Below, one piece after another: positions 21,301-36,300 of a stretch of 64,000 bases of DNA. The notes below the pieces were generated by a model that worked only from the letters and a program-made list of their open reading frames with translations, had not been told where the DNA came from and ran no database searches. Every line of letters begins with the position of its first letter. Within the stretch, counting starts at the first letter, position 1. Source of the DNA: Casuarius casuarius (lineage: Eukaryota > Chordata > Aves > Casuariiformes > Casuariidae); contig PTFA01000196.1 of assembly GCA_003342895.1 (NCBI GenBank), forward strand, positions 438,053 through 502,052, written 5' to 3'. The position numbers were made by a program, and so were the translations under genes.

Positions 21301-24300
21301 TTTAAATATACAAAATCCTTATTTCTTCTCCTTCTCTCTCCATACCGCTTTTGTTTTCAAATTCTAATGGCAGTTTTACCCTGCTGTTATCTATACCATT
21401 ACTTGTAGGAAGATAACATTCTCAGTCTTCAAAAAAATAAAATAAAATAACACTAGCCACAGCTAAAGACAAGAGAAATTAATCTAATATTTCAGTGATC
21501 AGTTATTTTCTGAATATAGCAATTTCTCCAACCAGTTTCAATGACTGCACTGTATGGACTAGAGACACAAAATGCAGCTTGTACGTGTAACAATTTAATC
21601 TTTTATAGGTATCCGATGCAACTGATACGTCAGTAGAAATAATAGGAACAGATCAAAGGAAAGCTATTTTTTTACCTACTGAAAAGGTATCTGTTGCAGA
21701 TTGAATACAAAATTATAGAAAAGAGCTGTTCTATTACAGTTAAGGCTGAGAACCNCTAATCAAACTGCCAATACAAAAATTCACCTCCTGTTTAACATTT
21801 TTCGAACTGGAGTGAGACCCATGAGAGCAGAAGTTGTACACCAAATCAAGCTATACTAAATGCCAGATTTACAACTGCCACAACATCAACGAAAGAATAT
21901 GTTCTATGACTTACTGTTACAGTCTGCCCAGCCCTGAGGACATACTTTGGAGTAAATTTGTAAGCAATTTCTTCTCCATCTCCAATTTGTCTCTTCAATC
22001 TCCAGTTACCCAAAGACTGATCCTAATGGAGAGAATTTTAAGTTTACATAGGGTCNGCAAAACAGAGCTAACAGGCAGGTATCACAGTTTTCTCTAGTTC
22101 TTTTTACTTATCAAAATAACGTGAATATAAACTTATTTACATGGTTGTTAGTCATCTGCATTCTCACTTGAAAGTATTTTTCTATACCCAACGATAATGT
22201 AAAGTGCAAGTCCCAGCAGGTCATTCAGCAAAGATCTAAACAGACATTTCTTTTCTTCCAAGAAGTTCTGCAAGAGGCAGCGAGGCTGTTTCCATGAACA
22301 AGGTACCAGCATGCATGTGTTTAGACATCTTGGACACAAACTATGTTCTCTTCCTGCACTAAACGTTACACTAGTGCTAGCACAGAACTGCCAACATTNC
22401 AATGCCACTGTCATTTACTGCAGGATGATGCATCTTGAAATGCTGCTCCTCCTCTCCAAGTGACTCTACCTGCTTGTGCTATAAAAGGCTGTGTAACATC
22501 TCTATTTAGCTCTTCTTTAGTGTTTTCTAGGAGTTCTGCTGACACTCACCTTCTCTGAATTGTTCTTAAGTTGAACATATTTGCCCTCCAAGTCTATCTC
22601 TTCTATGCTGATACTTCCGGTAGCTGAAGCTTGCTGGGACATTTGGAAGCTACTGCTACTACTGCTGCCACTAATACTTCCAGTGCCAATTCCACTTGTC
22701 CCACTGCCTGAAAGTTCCTCTGCTTCAATCCGTTTTCTCTTGCCTCGGGAAGAGCGAATAACTGAAGTACTGCTACTGCTGCTGCTGGAGGTAGCCCGAG
22801 AGACCGTAACACGGGATGAGGGACTTGGAGACAGCTTCAACCTGGACACAGTCAAGCACACATTTTAATCAAATGAAAGAAAATTAAGTTAGATTTTTTT
22901 TTTTTAACTGATCCAGGGAACTACACACAAAATAAGATGCCACAATATACTTGGTACCCAGACTATATTACGTCCCAGAGCTAAAAGCAGCCTCACCGCG
23001 TGTTTCAGGAAGACTGCATATAAACGAAGAAGGGGGCTATACAGCCAGAGGAGATCTCTGATAATATGATTATGTGACATGGCAGCAGTGCCACAGACCA
23101 CTTAATTTTCCCCTCCAGTAAACCTACCTCTAAGCACACTGTTCTTGGGCCTGATCATACAAAAACAGGGAAACACCAAACTATAAACATTTATATGAGG
23201 AGATGAATGTCAAGCACAGAATGATATATTTTACTGTATTTTGAGAAAATTATAAAATCTTAACCAAGACAGGTGTTTGGATGAAAACACTTGCGAGTGT
23301 TCCATGCAGCATACTGAGGTGTGAAGCCACTTCAGTGGAACAAAATTTGGACATTGCTGCTCAAACAGGAAAAAGCATAAGTAATGAAAATAACACCTGC
23401 TAGTCCTAACAGAAGCATGTGGCATCTGTACCTACCTTTCCTCTTCTCCTTCCAGGAGTTTTCGGTAAGCACTGATTTCCATGTCCAGTGCTAATTTAAC
23501 ATCAAGCAGTTCCTGGTACTCTGTAAGCTGCTGCTGCATCTGGTCCCTCATTTCTGTCATCTCTCGCTCCTTGGCATCTAGCATCTTTCTGAACTTATCC
23601 CGCTCACCAGCCATCATTTCCTCCAATTCGCGAATGCGATCTTCTGCTGCACTAGCCTAGGGAAACAGCACAACAGAAAACCCAGATGGCATTTATGTGG
23701 ATACAGCAAAAAAGCTCAAAGTTCACCTTCCACCCAAATTAATAAAACAAACATTTGTCCCCATAAAATTCAGAAAATGTAAAGAATAGGACAGATAATT
23801 GAATACATCCAGAGATTCAGAGATATTATTAGAGATAAAAGGAAATTTAGCCCCCCAACCTGTTTCTGAAGGCCAGAAAGCTGGTAGCTGAGAGATTCTA
23901 TTCTCATGCGAGCCTCCTTCAACTCTTCCCGAGCTGCACCAGCGGCTTTGTCATTTTGGTCAGAGGCAAGTTTGGCATTCTCCAGCTGGAAGACAAGTTT
24001 TATATGAGTCACTTGTATTGAGTTAGATATCCTGCAAATATCACACAATCATAGAACAGAATCACAGAGTGGNTGAGGTTGGAAGGGACCTCTGGAGATC
24101 ACCTAGTCCAACCCCCCTGCTCCAGCAGGGTCATCTAGAGCACATTGCCCACAACCCTGTCCAGATGGCTTCTGAATATCTCCAAGGATGGAGACTCTAC
24201 AACCTCTCCGAGTAACTTGTTCCAGTGCTCAGTCACCCTCATAGTAAAGTTGTTCCTTACTTTCCTTTCAATAAGGACTAGAAGCAATTTAATCTTAAAT

Positions 24301-27300
24301 AATTTTAAATAGCAGTATGATAAGTTTATGAACAGAATTATCTAACATCAGGGAAATGCCTTTGGGACCCAGAAAAATCTATTTCAGGCCTATTCCTACG
24401 TTCCACACCTTAGNAAAAACAGATCTTGCTTGTGTTATGAGAGAAAAAAGTTCATTACCCCTTCCATTACACATGCAGCTCTTTAGTTTCCTAAAAGCTG
24501 AGGTTCACGTGATCACACTATCTGCCAGTTTGTCATAAGAACAATCATTCTGGGTGAGATCAAAGGTTACCTGGTCTAACAGTTCCCTAGATGCTCAGGG
24601 ACTAACCTGAATAAAATGGTATTTCACTGGTATGCTGTCCCAGCTGGCTGTTTGCAACTCAGGGACTTCCTGTGTCAGAGACAGTATCTTGGTGCTTAAT
24701 AGCTCTTGATGGATTTTTCAGGCAGGAATTTGCCTCTGCCTTTTGCATCCATGTGGCTGGGAGTTTATGCATATAATAATGAAACACAATCTCCTTTTGC
24801 TTGTTCTGAACCTGCCACAGGAAAGTTTCATTAACTATCCCTAGATATACTGAAAAATAGTAAACAATCACTCTACATTCTTCTCCATGCCATTCCCATT
24901 TTAGATATCTATTGTATTTCCCAGCTTCTCTCCACTCGCCTCTTTTCCCAGGCGAAGCATTATTTAAATGTTCCTCCTGCAGAATCTGTTTCTTATTTTT
25001 GACCATTGTTGTTGGCCTTCTTTGTATTACTCTGTACTACCTTCACAAGAAGGACCAGAACTACACACAGCATTCCAGATGACGTTTTGCCACAGTAGCA
25101 AAACAACACCTCTCATTTTGTTCCTCCTTCTTCTCCTAATAGTTATATATAATATAAAATATATATAATAATAATTGTTCTCTCAACATTGTTTGTTTGT
25201 TTGTTTTTGNTACTAATTTCATTTTTCATTAAGGAACAATTTTCAGTTTTAGTGGCCAGTTTTAACCAAATCTGACAGAACAATAAGGGAGCTGGTACAT
25301 TGTAACAAGTTTCATCAAAGCAGAGCGCTGAAAAAAAGCATCTTTTTTCATGCCTTGAGTTCAACAATTCTACTACACACCAGGGAATTCAAACAGGAAA
25401 TAAACAATTATGTGCCCCAACCAACTGCTGGAATGGTTTCAGTCAAAACATGCTTCTAGTAAGCCACAGAACTTTATGAAATGAAATTTCATCAGCTGCA
25501 CTGTTCACAGAACTCCGGGTAGGGAAGAAAGCATGTGCAGAGCCTTTTTNAGGCAAAGGATTTTGAAGGAACTTCAAGTCAAATAATATTTGATAACTTC
25601 TTGTAAAACATAAAATTCAAAGGCATTTGAATGCCCACAACCATTCACTTCCACTGCCATTATGCTGGCATAATACCAAATTCTCAGATTTAGCATTTCC
25701 ATTGCTTTTTACCAAAGACCATGGTCAGAGCAAGAAGTAAGCTATGACCTAAGATCCTCCTTATCAGAAAACAGTCTTGGAGAAACTCAGTAGCTAAGCT
25801 TAACAATGTGCTTTCAAACCATAGTCCATAAAAGCTCAAGCTCTCTGAGCNGGGCAATACTCTGAACAAGGACACATCTTTTTCCAGAAATCCACAAAAT
25901 GAAGCTCTCAGAGAAGCCTGNTTTTCCCCTGTCTTGATGATCCTTNTATGACTCATCTGTTCCAGCCTCATCCATACCACCAATCACTGGGGAATTCCCC
26001 AATATATGGGAGGGNAAAAAAGCTTCATTTGTTCATCTCGCTGTTCAAATCCTGCCTTTTCTTTTTTCTCCTGCTCTGTACATTGCAGACCATTTTCTTT
26101 CTACATGGGATCTTCTATCCTGGATCTTCTTTCAACTGCGACAAGTCAATCCAAGTATCTGGTTGTGTAAAAATGTTATACATTCCTAACGTCCCTGAAA
26201 TAACGCCAAGAACGCTAACTGTTCATTTTGGTTTTTATTATCTATTTTCTATATTCTTGCTGCCTTAAGAAATAGTCAAATATTTTTAGATCAATGTTTC
26301 TCAAACTGTGAATCATCAAATAAAAAAAAAAAAAAAAATCAATGGGAGTCTCAAAGTGGAGGGAGGGGGAGAAACAGTGCGAGCAGTACAACAGTTTCTC
26401 CCAGGCAATAGAGAAGTGGCTGAAATTATTGGTAAGTATCTTCAGTAGCCAGACAACTGGCAGCTGGCTTTATTCCTTTGGGAATGAATATAAATACACC
26501 TGTAGCCAGGAACTGTACCAGTAATAAAGTTGCTCCTCCTCCTATATCCCCAGTGCTGGATGAACTGTTAACTCAGGATTTGCATAGGCAGGTAAACCAA
26601 AAGGGTGCCAATATTTTGAAGAAGTTTATTCAGCACTCTTCTAGATTGAATTACTTCTCACCGTGTTCACATTTCCAGTTTATACACCATGATTTTCATC
26701 ACAAAGGCTGCTCAAAAACCAACCAATACCCTGGGGCTTTTTTCCAGTGAAACTACAAACTGCACCTAGTAATTTTCCAGTCCAAAACTGACTTAGACCA
26801 CTGAAATATAATAAGGTTTATGCACACTTAAAAAAATATTAGGACTTGTTAAGAACATTACAAAGGCACCAGTAAGAGAAAAGTCCCAATGCACGCATTC
26901 CCTGAACTGTCCAAACCATCTCATTCCTCCAGGCAGAGTCAGTAACAGTTCTTAGAAACAGTTTATTGCACTGTATTGAAGGCTCCTCCAACACCTCCAT
27001 CTTGGAGGAAGAACTGGATCTATCAACATCAAGAAATAAAATTTATAACAGAAGACATTGTAAAAACAGCTGTGTGACACACCATTCCCACTCTGTCCTC
27101 CTCAGTCACCAGTGGTTTTGTGATCCCTCACAAACTGGTCATTCCTGGCTAGAGCTATTCTTACCCATTACGTCTGTCTGCTGTTATGTCACTGAATCAA
27201 TCTGCACACAAGCACAGAAGGAGGCATTTGACTGCCAGGACAAAGCTTGTTCAAATTACAATTACTTGTCTCCTTAAAGACAGCAGGACTGATNAAATGG

Positions 27301-30300
27301 TTTTAGCTCTCGCTTACCTTAGCCTGATAGGTCTGCTCTAGCTCCATTTTGTACAGTTTGACTTGTTCATCATGCTGATTTCGCAGATCCTCTAGGGCTT
27401 GAGCCATTTTGGATTCATACTCCTGCTGGCGACTAGTGTCTACCTCAACCAAACGATGTTCATGCCGTTTTCTTGTTTCCCTTATTTCCTGAACACACAA
27501 AAAAAAGGGGACAAAGTTGCACATCTGGGTATACAACAGCATCCATTTCATTTAGTCCAACATCATTAAAAAAGCTTCAATATTGCTAAGAATTACTGCA
27601 TGTGTTAACAGATGCAAGTTACTTTTCTCACTTTGCAGGAGATAATTCATAAAGGTGATTTGACTTAAAAACAANTTTAAATATATCCACATACATTTTA
27701 AGTAAGGAGCTATTTTGTGCTACAATAATCGAAAACGGAGGATGCAGAAGAAAACGTGAANTTTTACACAGCAAAGAGAGATGCCACGTGCTGCAATACA
27801 AACCCTTCCTTTCTCAATATACACACATATATTACAATAGCAAACAGTCTCTAAGGAGTCAAACAAAAATGAACACCTTTTGTGATCACTAAGAAATTGA
27901 ATACAATCATTATAGAGAGAAATTAAATCTTTAAATTTTGCTCTTAAGCATAACCAAATTCTCTCTTTTTCTATAAACTGCCTTACCACTACTCATTAGA
28001 TTTTGATTACATTAACAATACATTAGCAACCCAAGCAAATCCTTTACAGTCTTTTCTAGAAGACATAAATACATTTTTTCTGGTTAGAGTCTGTGCTGAG
28101 AAAGTTTTCATTTTTAGAGAAGCGTGAGCTNTCAGTGCCTAGAACACTGATCCCAAACCAGCGACATAAGACATACTCATGGACTTACTCACGTTGAGCT
28201 GTGCACAGACCTCGCCAGGCCTGAACGCACGGTATGAGAAGGAAACCATTTCTGCCTTCAGGGGAGGACAAACAACAAGAGGTTGGCTGTGATTCCTGGC
28301 AGGATGCCTGAAGCATGGTCATGAGGCAGAAAAGCAGGCAAGAGCAGCGAGACTCGCTTTGTATGCCTAAACTGGGGTCATGGCAGGCTAACACAAACTC
28401 AGAGCTACTTTACAAGTTGCTTTGCAGAAATGCTCTATATCTAGGAACAGACTCTTAGAAACACACNCTTCTGCTCAGAACAATATGCCCTGGTATGATC
28501 TTGAAGAAATTTTCCCTTCTGTGGTGAATTTTTATGTCAAGAAAACTAGCAAGCAGCAGTCTCCCAGTAACTGTAGGCAAAGATCCCTTGAAGGCCACAA
28601 AANTATCATGGGGCATCACAGAGTGTCAGGTGAAGAGCTGAGCTGATCTAGCAGTTCATCACCACTAGAATGAGCAGGTTTCACTTTCCACACTCTCAAC
28701 CATGATGTTAAACTCTAATGAAGCTTTGGACCTTTCACTGAACTAAATAAATTCATTAACCTAAAGGAAACTGACNCCTTTTTTTTCTTGGTGTTTGAAT
28801 CTGACCATACAGGAATCAAAGAGCTCAAATCCTCTACTTCAGCATGGCAAGCTGTAAAATTAGCTCTTGCGGTCTGATTTAACTTATCCCTTAGTCAGCA
28901 GCAACACAGTTCTTCTCAGGGATCAAAAAGTGACTGTAATGCCCTGCTACAACTAAGCAAGGGTCTGTCANTTGCACTTTCTTGCAGCAATCCAATTAAT
29001 CCAGGGCACGGGAATGAGACAACAGTCAGTACAACTCAGGGTGATCTGCCTGACTGGTTTCTTTGACCTGCTTCAGCCCCTGTCCTTAGCTACACAGTCT
29101 TGTCCCTCCCTTAATCGAGTTCAGGTACTTATTTGATTCTGTAATAAGACTTACTTCAGCCACTAAATTGTAAAAAGAAAAAAAACCCTCAACAAAACCC
29201 AAAGTATTTTACCAGCTGAAATGGTTTTGTGCAGCATCAGCCAAACACNAGAACTAGGAGGAGTGAGAGGAAGGAAAGGAGCACGTGGCAGTTGCTCAGC
29301 AGCCAGCAAGTGGATAGGTTTGGGCTGCAGAAGAATCAAAGACCAGAGTTGGCTTTCACAAGATGGGGTGAACTGATATAACACTTTGCTACTGGTACAT
29401 GGAGAAGGTCAGGCTACCCTTTCCCATTCCCCCCAGCCTCCATCTGTGCATTCCTACTATTTACTTTATGAGAAATTCAGTCCTCATTAGAAACATTGTG
29501 AGCCATTCCAACTCACTAAACCGGCAGAAAACTACCCCAGCAAAAAGCAGGGTAATTGCATATTGTTCTGGTCAACNAAAACAGGTCACAGTGAAGTCCA
29601 GCAAGCACCAAAGCTAGTATGAATACGGGGCAGGGCCGTGCAGCCAGGTGTGGAGAGGGGGAGCAAGGCTCCCATTTTCACAGCAGTGAGCTGTTACATT
29701 AGCTCACCTGCCCATGGAACACTACCCTTGTCACTAGGTTCTAATGCTAACTCTGCCACTGATTTGCCTTGCAAAATCTTTAACTGTTCTATTATTTAAC
29801 CCATTTACAGCAAGGACAATAATACTGACTTCCCCAGCTTGGACTAGTTAGCAATTGGTGATAGCCAGTTTGAACAACAGCTGCACAAACACCAAAGGAA
29901 GATGAGGTTACTAGGTCAATAATACCTCCTCAAACACATTCTTCCTGAAATCCAGATCCTCTTGTAAGCTCTGACACCGATTCTCCAGGTCCACGCGCAT
30001 GAGTGTCTCTTTCTCCAACTGCTTCTTAGCAACAGCATGACCATCTTCAGCCTGGTAAAGAATTTAAAAGCTAAAAATTTAATTTTGACTGGAACCTTAC
30101 TTTCCATCTGCAAGCCCTTTATGGTCTTTATTTGACATCCTTGGCCCAATTATTCACAACAACCAATTTAAGCGCAAGCCACCNATTTTCCAAAAAAAAC
30201 AACAAAAAAAGAAAAAGTAGGTAAGTACAGGTATATATGCACTTATATTTATCAATATTTAAAAGAAGTTTCATGTTTGTATATCAGCTATTTCAAACAG

Positions 30301-33300
30301 TGGAGTATTTCAATGCAGTATGAAAACTGAACTGAGGATTATTAATTCCTCAAGCATAGTATGTTGAATGTTATCTTTTTTCTTGCAAGCATAGTCCCAC
30401 TGGATACTTAAGCATGAGTTTAAAAATGTGGGACTTCATAAAGGACAACATTTAGTAAACTGATATCTCATGACAATCANGTACCAAGAATTTTTAAATA
30501 AAAACTTTTGACGAGGAAATTTTCAAACAGACTATGTTACTTTCGGTGTTTTACAGTGATTTCTTAAAATTTAGTTTTATATCCAAGAGAGGCAGATACA
30601 GGTTAAGCAATAAGTCAGCTGGAGATCTCTCATACTGTTTAATTCAGGAGCAATGATGTTCAAACTATAAACTGACAGCAAAATAACAAATTTTACAAGA
30701 CACGCCCTTTCTAGTGCTAAAGCCACAAAACATTCACTGCCACACCTTAGCAAGCTGGGCACGCAGATCAGCCACCTCTGCTTCCAGAGTGCGTTTTTCA
30801 TTCAGGACAGTATTGAGTTCCGCTTCACTTCTATGGAACAGCACTTCAAGATCCTTAATGCGACCTTGAGCCACAGAAAAATCTGCATCTTTCTTTTTGT
30901 AGCTGAAAAATAAAGTTAATAATATTAACAAATGTGTGCACACACATCTTGTGGATGTCTTGGTTACAATTACAGATATTCTATTATACACATTTTATTA
31001 CAATTATAATCCCTTATGTACCACCAGGTGGCTCCCAGATTAACCTGCAACTGCAGGAATGAAAATAATCATAAACCACTCAAGAAAAAACACAATTTGT
31101 ATCAATGGATTTTACATGTATTTACCCAATAAAGAACATATGTCATGGACAGAAAAGGGAAAAAGAAGCCAATTCTGACACCTAAGGGATGACAATAAAG
31201 CTGCATTACAAACAGAAATGGGCATTCTGCAGAACAAGATACATGAACCAAATTTCCAGTTACTGCTACAGTTCTCTCTTAGATCTTGCTTTACAAGCCA
31301 AGCAAGCAGACTGTTTGCTAGCACCAGAACAAGAGGGACAACCTCTGCGACCATCTAAGGCTGACTGTCATGCAAAATATAACATCTGAAACCAATGTCA
31401 GGACTACTGGTCTGTGACTTCTAACAGGGAAATCAAACCCAACAGGAGCATGACAGGAGGGCTGGGTGATATTCATCTCACTTAACTTTATGCGCTTACA
31501 TCTGAGCCAGTCACCATAGGGTCCTTTTACGGTGAACAAAGGCCTAGCTAATTGAGTCAGTAAATTTCAGGGCACAATTCATCTGACCATACGCAGGCAT
31601 CTCCTTTGACACGAACTGTGCCTCATGTTCAATAGGCTAGCTCTTTGCTAGCTGTAAAATGCACTTACAGTGACTTACTCAAATGGAGATGCTTATACTG
31701 TAACTATTCCATCTTTGGACAGCTATTTCAGGGCCAAAGTCCACAAAGGAATATCCCTGATGGCTAACCTTAACAGTAGGGCCCAGCACGTAAAACGAAG
31801 ATCCAGTCATACNGCAAAGTTTACAGAGGAAACAAAAAAAAAATCACTTAATCATGAACTAGCTAGTTGTTCAGAAGAACCACAAGGGAGGGATACACTT
31901 CGTTCCTTTTATAAGCCCTTAGATGCACATGAAGAAGGGAGACCTCTAGCATTCCTGTGCTGGCACTGCTAGGTTAAAAGCAATTCTGTGGCCAGAAATC
32001 TTCATACACAGGTTCCTGCTCTACACTGTGACTGTACATACTGCCATCATGCTCAGGAAACATCTACAAATCCTAAACCCATCTNCTTAAACATGTACCA
32101 AAATTAAATTAAAAGAAAAAANTGATTTGGCCATCATATATACTCATTGTAAGTAAAGTTTCNACTGCTAAGCAGTATTTGATAATAAAAGCTCCTTAGA
32201 GGAAATAGAAATAAGGAATTANGTTTTGCTTCATTAGCCAGTTTAATAATTAGGTCAAATTCTTTGACACAGACTGAAGAACAGATTTTTAAAATGCAGT
32301 CAGTACAAGGTCTTTTCCAGCACATTTAATCTGTAGCTTCTGTATTTCCAAATATATGTATGTGTACTGCTTCTGTATTCCCAAAATGCTCAGGGCCATC
32401 CTTGTCCTATGCCATCAGTCATACGGGGAACCAGACAGAAAAAATGATTAAGTTAAAAAATTAACCTTCCTTGGCTATGTTAGTTTTAGCATAGATCAGT
32501 TTCTCGATGCAATTTAACCAGCAGCTACCCACGTGCATGTTCACATAAGGAGAGGAACAATAGCACAGAAGCAGGCACAAGTGATTCTTTCAGCATCTAC
32601 ATATCTGAAGTGTTCATCTAATCAGTTTACTAATCTTGTATCTATAAATACATCTGTGCATATACTAGTCTGATTATCTGCTCTGACTAGCTGTACATAC
32701 AAGCCAGGGAATTGCCCTCCGACAAGACTGTATCTTCTCATTGAGTTATAACACTTCCAAAAGACACCCACTAAGGCATTTTAAGAAGCATCAGTAGTAT
32801 TGTTCATACTGCAAATATTGCCCATTAGCATTTTTTNAAAAACGTAAGTATAGCACACAGGACTTTCCTTACCTTTTGTTGAACTCTTCAAGTTCTGCTC
32901 TCAGTTTTCCTATTTCAATCTGTAGTCTAGCCCTCTCTTTGGCGGTTTCATCCAGAACTCTTCGAGCATCAGCCAGTTCAGACTCATAGAGACTCTTGAT
33001 TCCACTCACCTAAGGTTAAGGGAAAATAATCATTCAGATATGATAACAGCCCAGACCGAACATCAAAGAATCAAAACAAAGCACCAGGCTTTGCTTAGCT
33101 TTCTTTGAAAAAAGATGTATGATCTGATTTGTTCTTTAAGAATGTTGTATAAGGAAACATTTTGAATTAATGTGCACCTANAGTTAAAAGTGATCTAGTC
33201 CTCAAGATAAGATTTAATTTTTATTCTCAGTTGAACATAATGTAACATACTGTATGTTTGAAGTGCACAAGCCTTCTAAAGAGCTAAACTGAAGTGAATG

Positions 33301-36300
33301 AGTACACCCTATTATCGGATCTTAAATCATTCTCCCTCATTTCCAATATTGCTGGTTGTCAGAATTGCAATTGCAGCAGTATCATCATTTAAAAATAAAA
33401 TACAAAGGACTTATTTTTTAGAANACAGGTCTGAGGTCCAATTCAACTCTGCTGCTCTTGCACTACCAGCTAAAGAAGAACATGAAACAAGATGAAGAGT
33501 TCATGTTCCTGTTGTTCAGAGATGAGCTTCCATTCCTACTCCCTACCACAGAGGATGAGGATCTACAGACCTCTNCCTGTCCCAAGACCACAAAAAATCC
33601 TCAAAAAAATTAGCTATTCACACTGCAACCAGCCAGCAGCTGTAAGTCTTTCATCCTTTTATTTTATTTTATTTTTAGGACACAAGAGCATCTGAGAGGT
33701 ATGTCAGATAGCTAAGATTTCAAGACCATATAAGATTGCTGCTATTGCTTCTTTCAAAGGATACCAGAACAACTATTACTAATGTAAATTCAAAAATGAA
33801 GCAATGAAGGCGTGGGAANAACTGTAAACAGAATGCAACAACTTTAGGCAGAAAAATCTGATAAAAAGGCATAAGATGTAGAGACAAGGAAGCAAACCGT
33901 GCTATTCGTAGGAACACCTATTTCATCATCAGAGTGACACCAGTGAGACTGAACCATCTAGTCTTCAAAGGGTGGTTAAAAGCAATCAGCGTATGNTTAG
34001 GTTCTTGATTGACCATATTCTCATAAAACTTCTGAAACGAGCTCAGATATGACACTATGAGGACTAAGAAACCTTATTTTACAAGCATACTGCATATCAG
34101 AACCTGCTTTGCTTGCCGGCCATGAAATCTTACTTCTTTTCTTTAACGGATTAATTCTTTCAAGACTTANTCAGCTGAAGTTTTGCTTCCATAGTTGACA
34201 GTCAAAGATTGTCTATAGCGCAAGCCAACACGACTCTGCATTATCAGTTACACAGTTTAGGAACTTCTATGCAGAATTGTACCATAACTACGCTAAAATC
34301 CATCNTAGAGCATTCTGCAATACCAAGAAAAAAAAAAGTATTTTAAGGCTACAGAGACTCTCATCATGGATGACCCTTCAGTGCCATTCATAAGGCTACA
34401 TCAAACTCACCCAGCATCTGGAGACAGGCACCAAAATTTGCCATCTAATTATTGTGAGAGAAAGCTCACAATCNTGTAAACTGAAATGAATTAGACATGA
34501 AAAAGCCTGCTCCAAAAAAGAATTAATACTCCTTCCCAAGAGGCAGAAAAATGCTCAACCTTCAGATTAAAGCCTCTTCTAACATTAATCCTTCTATTTT
34601 CTTTAAAAATGAAATCAAGCTGCATTTCATATGCTATGTAAGCAGAATTAATANGTATGGCTCACTACGATTTTTGATCAAAACCTATTTACTACTGAAT
34701 CTTCATTAGTAAGTGAACTGACATTTCAACCCTAAATTTTTTCCAGCCCTACCATAACAGGTATCTAATACTACATATTCCATTCCCGAGGCTAGGTACC
34801 TCATTTTCAAGTGCTGCAATAATACAATATTGACATGCCANTGTTTCTTTTTGGATCTGGCCCTGGTGGTTTTGTAGCCTGCACAGAACTTAAAAGAAAC
34901 ACAAAATACAGCTGGCCAATAGCCAAGCACTGATTCTGCACCATCAGGTACTGCATCCACAACACTCCTCCTCTAATGCCTTGACCAGCTGGTCCTCTTT
35001 AGACCAATTCTTAAATGTGCTAAAGTACTTACCCTAGGGTGTCTGTCAGGAATTTGGGACTATATTACTGTAGCCTCAGACAGATACACTAAATCACAGC
35101 GCAGTGCCCAAGGACAGACAGGAGTCTGTNTTCTAGGGCATAAACTGGAATTGCAACTCAAGATACAATGGGAGAAAAGGCTTTTCTCCCAAGTTTGTTT
35201 TTATATGATCGAACTGAACCAGAGGGCAATTCAAAAAGGTCATAAGAAAACTATATCATGTTTATTTTCATATTTTCAGCACTGATATTTGGGGGNNNNN
35301 NNNNNNNNNNNNNNNNNNNNNNNNNNNNNNNNNNNNNNNNNNNNNNNNNNNNNNNNNNNNNNNNNNNNNNAAAAAAAAAAAAAAAAAGAGTGCAGTCAGC
35401 TCAGATGATCTAGCCTGGTACTGTGTGCGTAACACTTCTAACCTGTAAGTTAGGTGCAGGTGCTGTGCTCTAAGAGCACCTGCGGGCCCTCAGCTGGTAG
35501 CCTGGCAAAGGGGCTGCTCTGTGTTCAAAGAACTGAGCCATGAAACATTAATGTGCAAAATGTAATGCATTCCCAACAGGAGTGGCTCAGTATGTTCTCC
35601 TTTCACCCACGTATGGATGGAGGAAAGGCTATCAGCCAGTGCCATCACACAGACTCACCAAGGATATCTGCCAGTACATGGCCACTCTTTCTTCTAATTT
35701 TGTCACACAGAATCAGGTTTTTGAAACNTCTGCTCAGGACCAGGCACTCACAACTATCAACACCACTGAGGAAGGCAGTTTATTAGCAAGTGTTAACGCT
35801 ATCACAGTCTTCCAAACAAATCTGGGCACATATATTCACATAGTTGAAAAACGGCTTCTTCACAGAGATATCTCAAGTGACACAGCACCCTTAGTGGCAC
35901 CTGAGGTCACAGGTTTTAGAAGAATAGGGTTGCCTTTGCCCAGAGACTTCAGTGAGGTGGCTTGAGTAAATCTTCTCTCTTCTCTTCCAGCCAGGTATGG
36001 CAGCTTGGCNAGTGTGAATCTACTACAGGAAGACCAGGCACAAAATTCCCCCTGAAGACAGAATAAGTAGACCCTAAAAAGATTCTCCCTACAACTTTGG
36101 GTATTTTAATATGCAGTTTTTAGGCAGTTCGCTGTAGAAGTTAAGATCTTCACAGCCAGGGAATTAACTGGCACTTGCAAGGATACTGCACAGAGACTTC
36201 TTACTCTCTCCTTTTCTCCAGGAGGGATACTACAAGCTCCGAGCCCAGCAGTGCACACCAGCACTGTGCTCCTTCTATGCTATTCCTCAGAGCAGTGAGG

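Larger units (their letters stand above)
23986..27317 (-). other. LMNB2 intron 5, with two CR1-family copies
   Basis: 3.3 kb. It holds the CR1 3' end at 24048-24275 and an older CR1-like copy at 24541-25105. An AT-rich simple stretch (25140-25175) and a poly-A run near 26321-26338 are also present. No nested gene was seen. Confidence 0.7.

Noticed and set aside
35582..35965. 127-codon plus-strand frame in LMNB2 intron 1
   Set aside because: No homology that I recognise, no matching splice partners, and similar random frames occur nearby (for example 37136-37573 minus).
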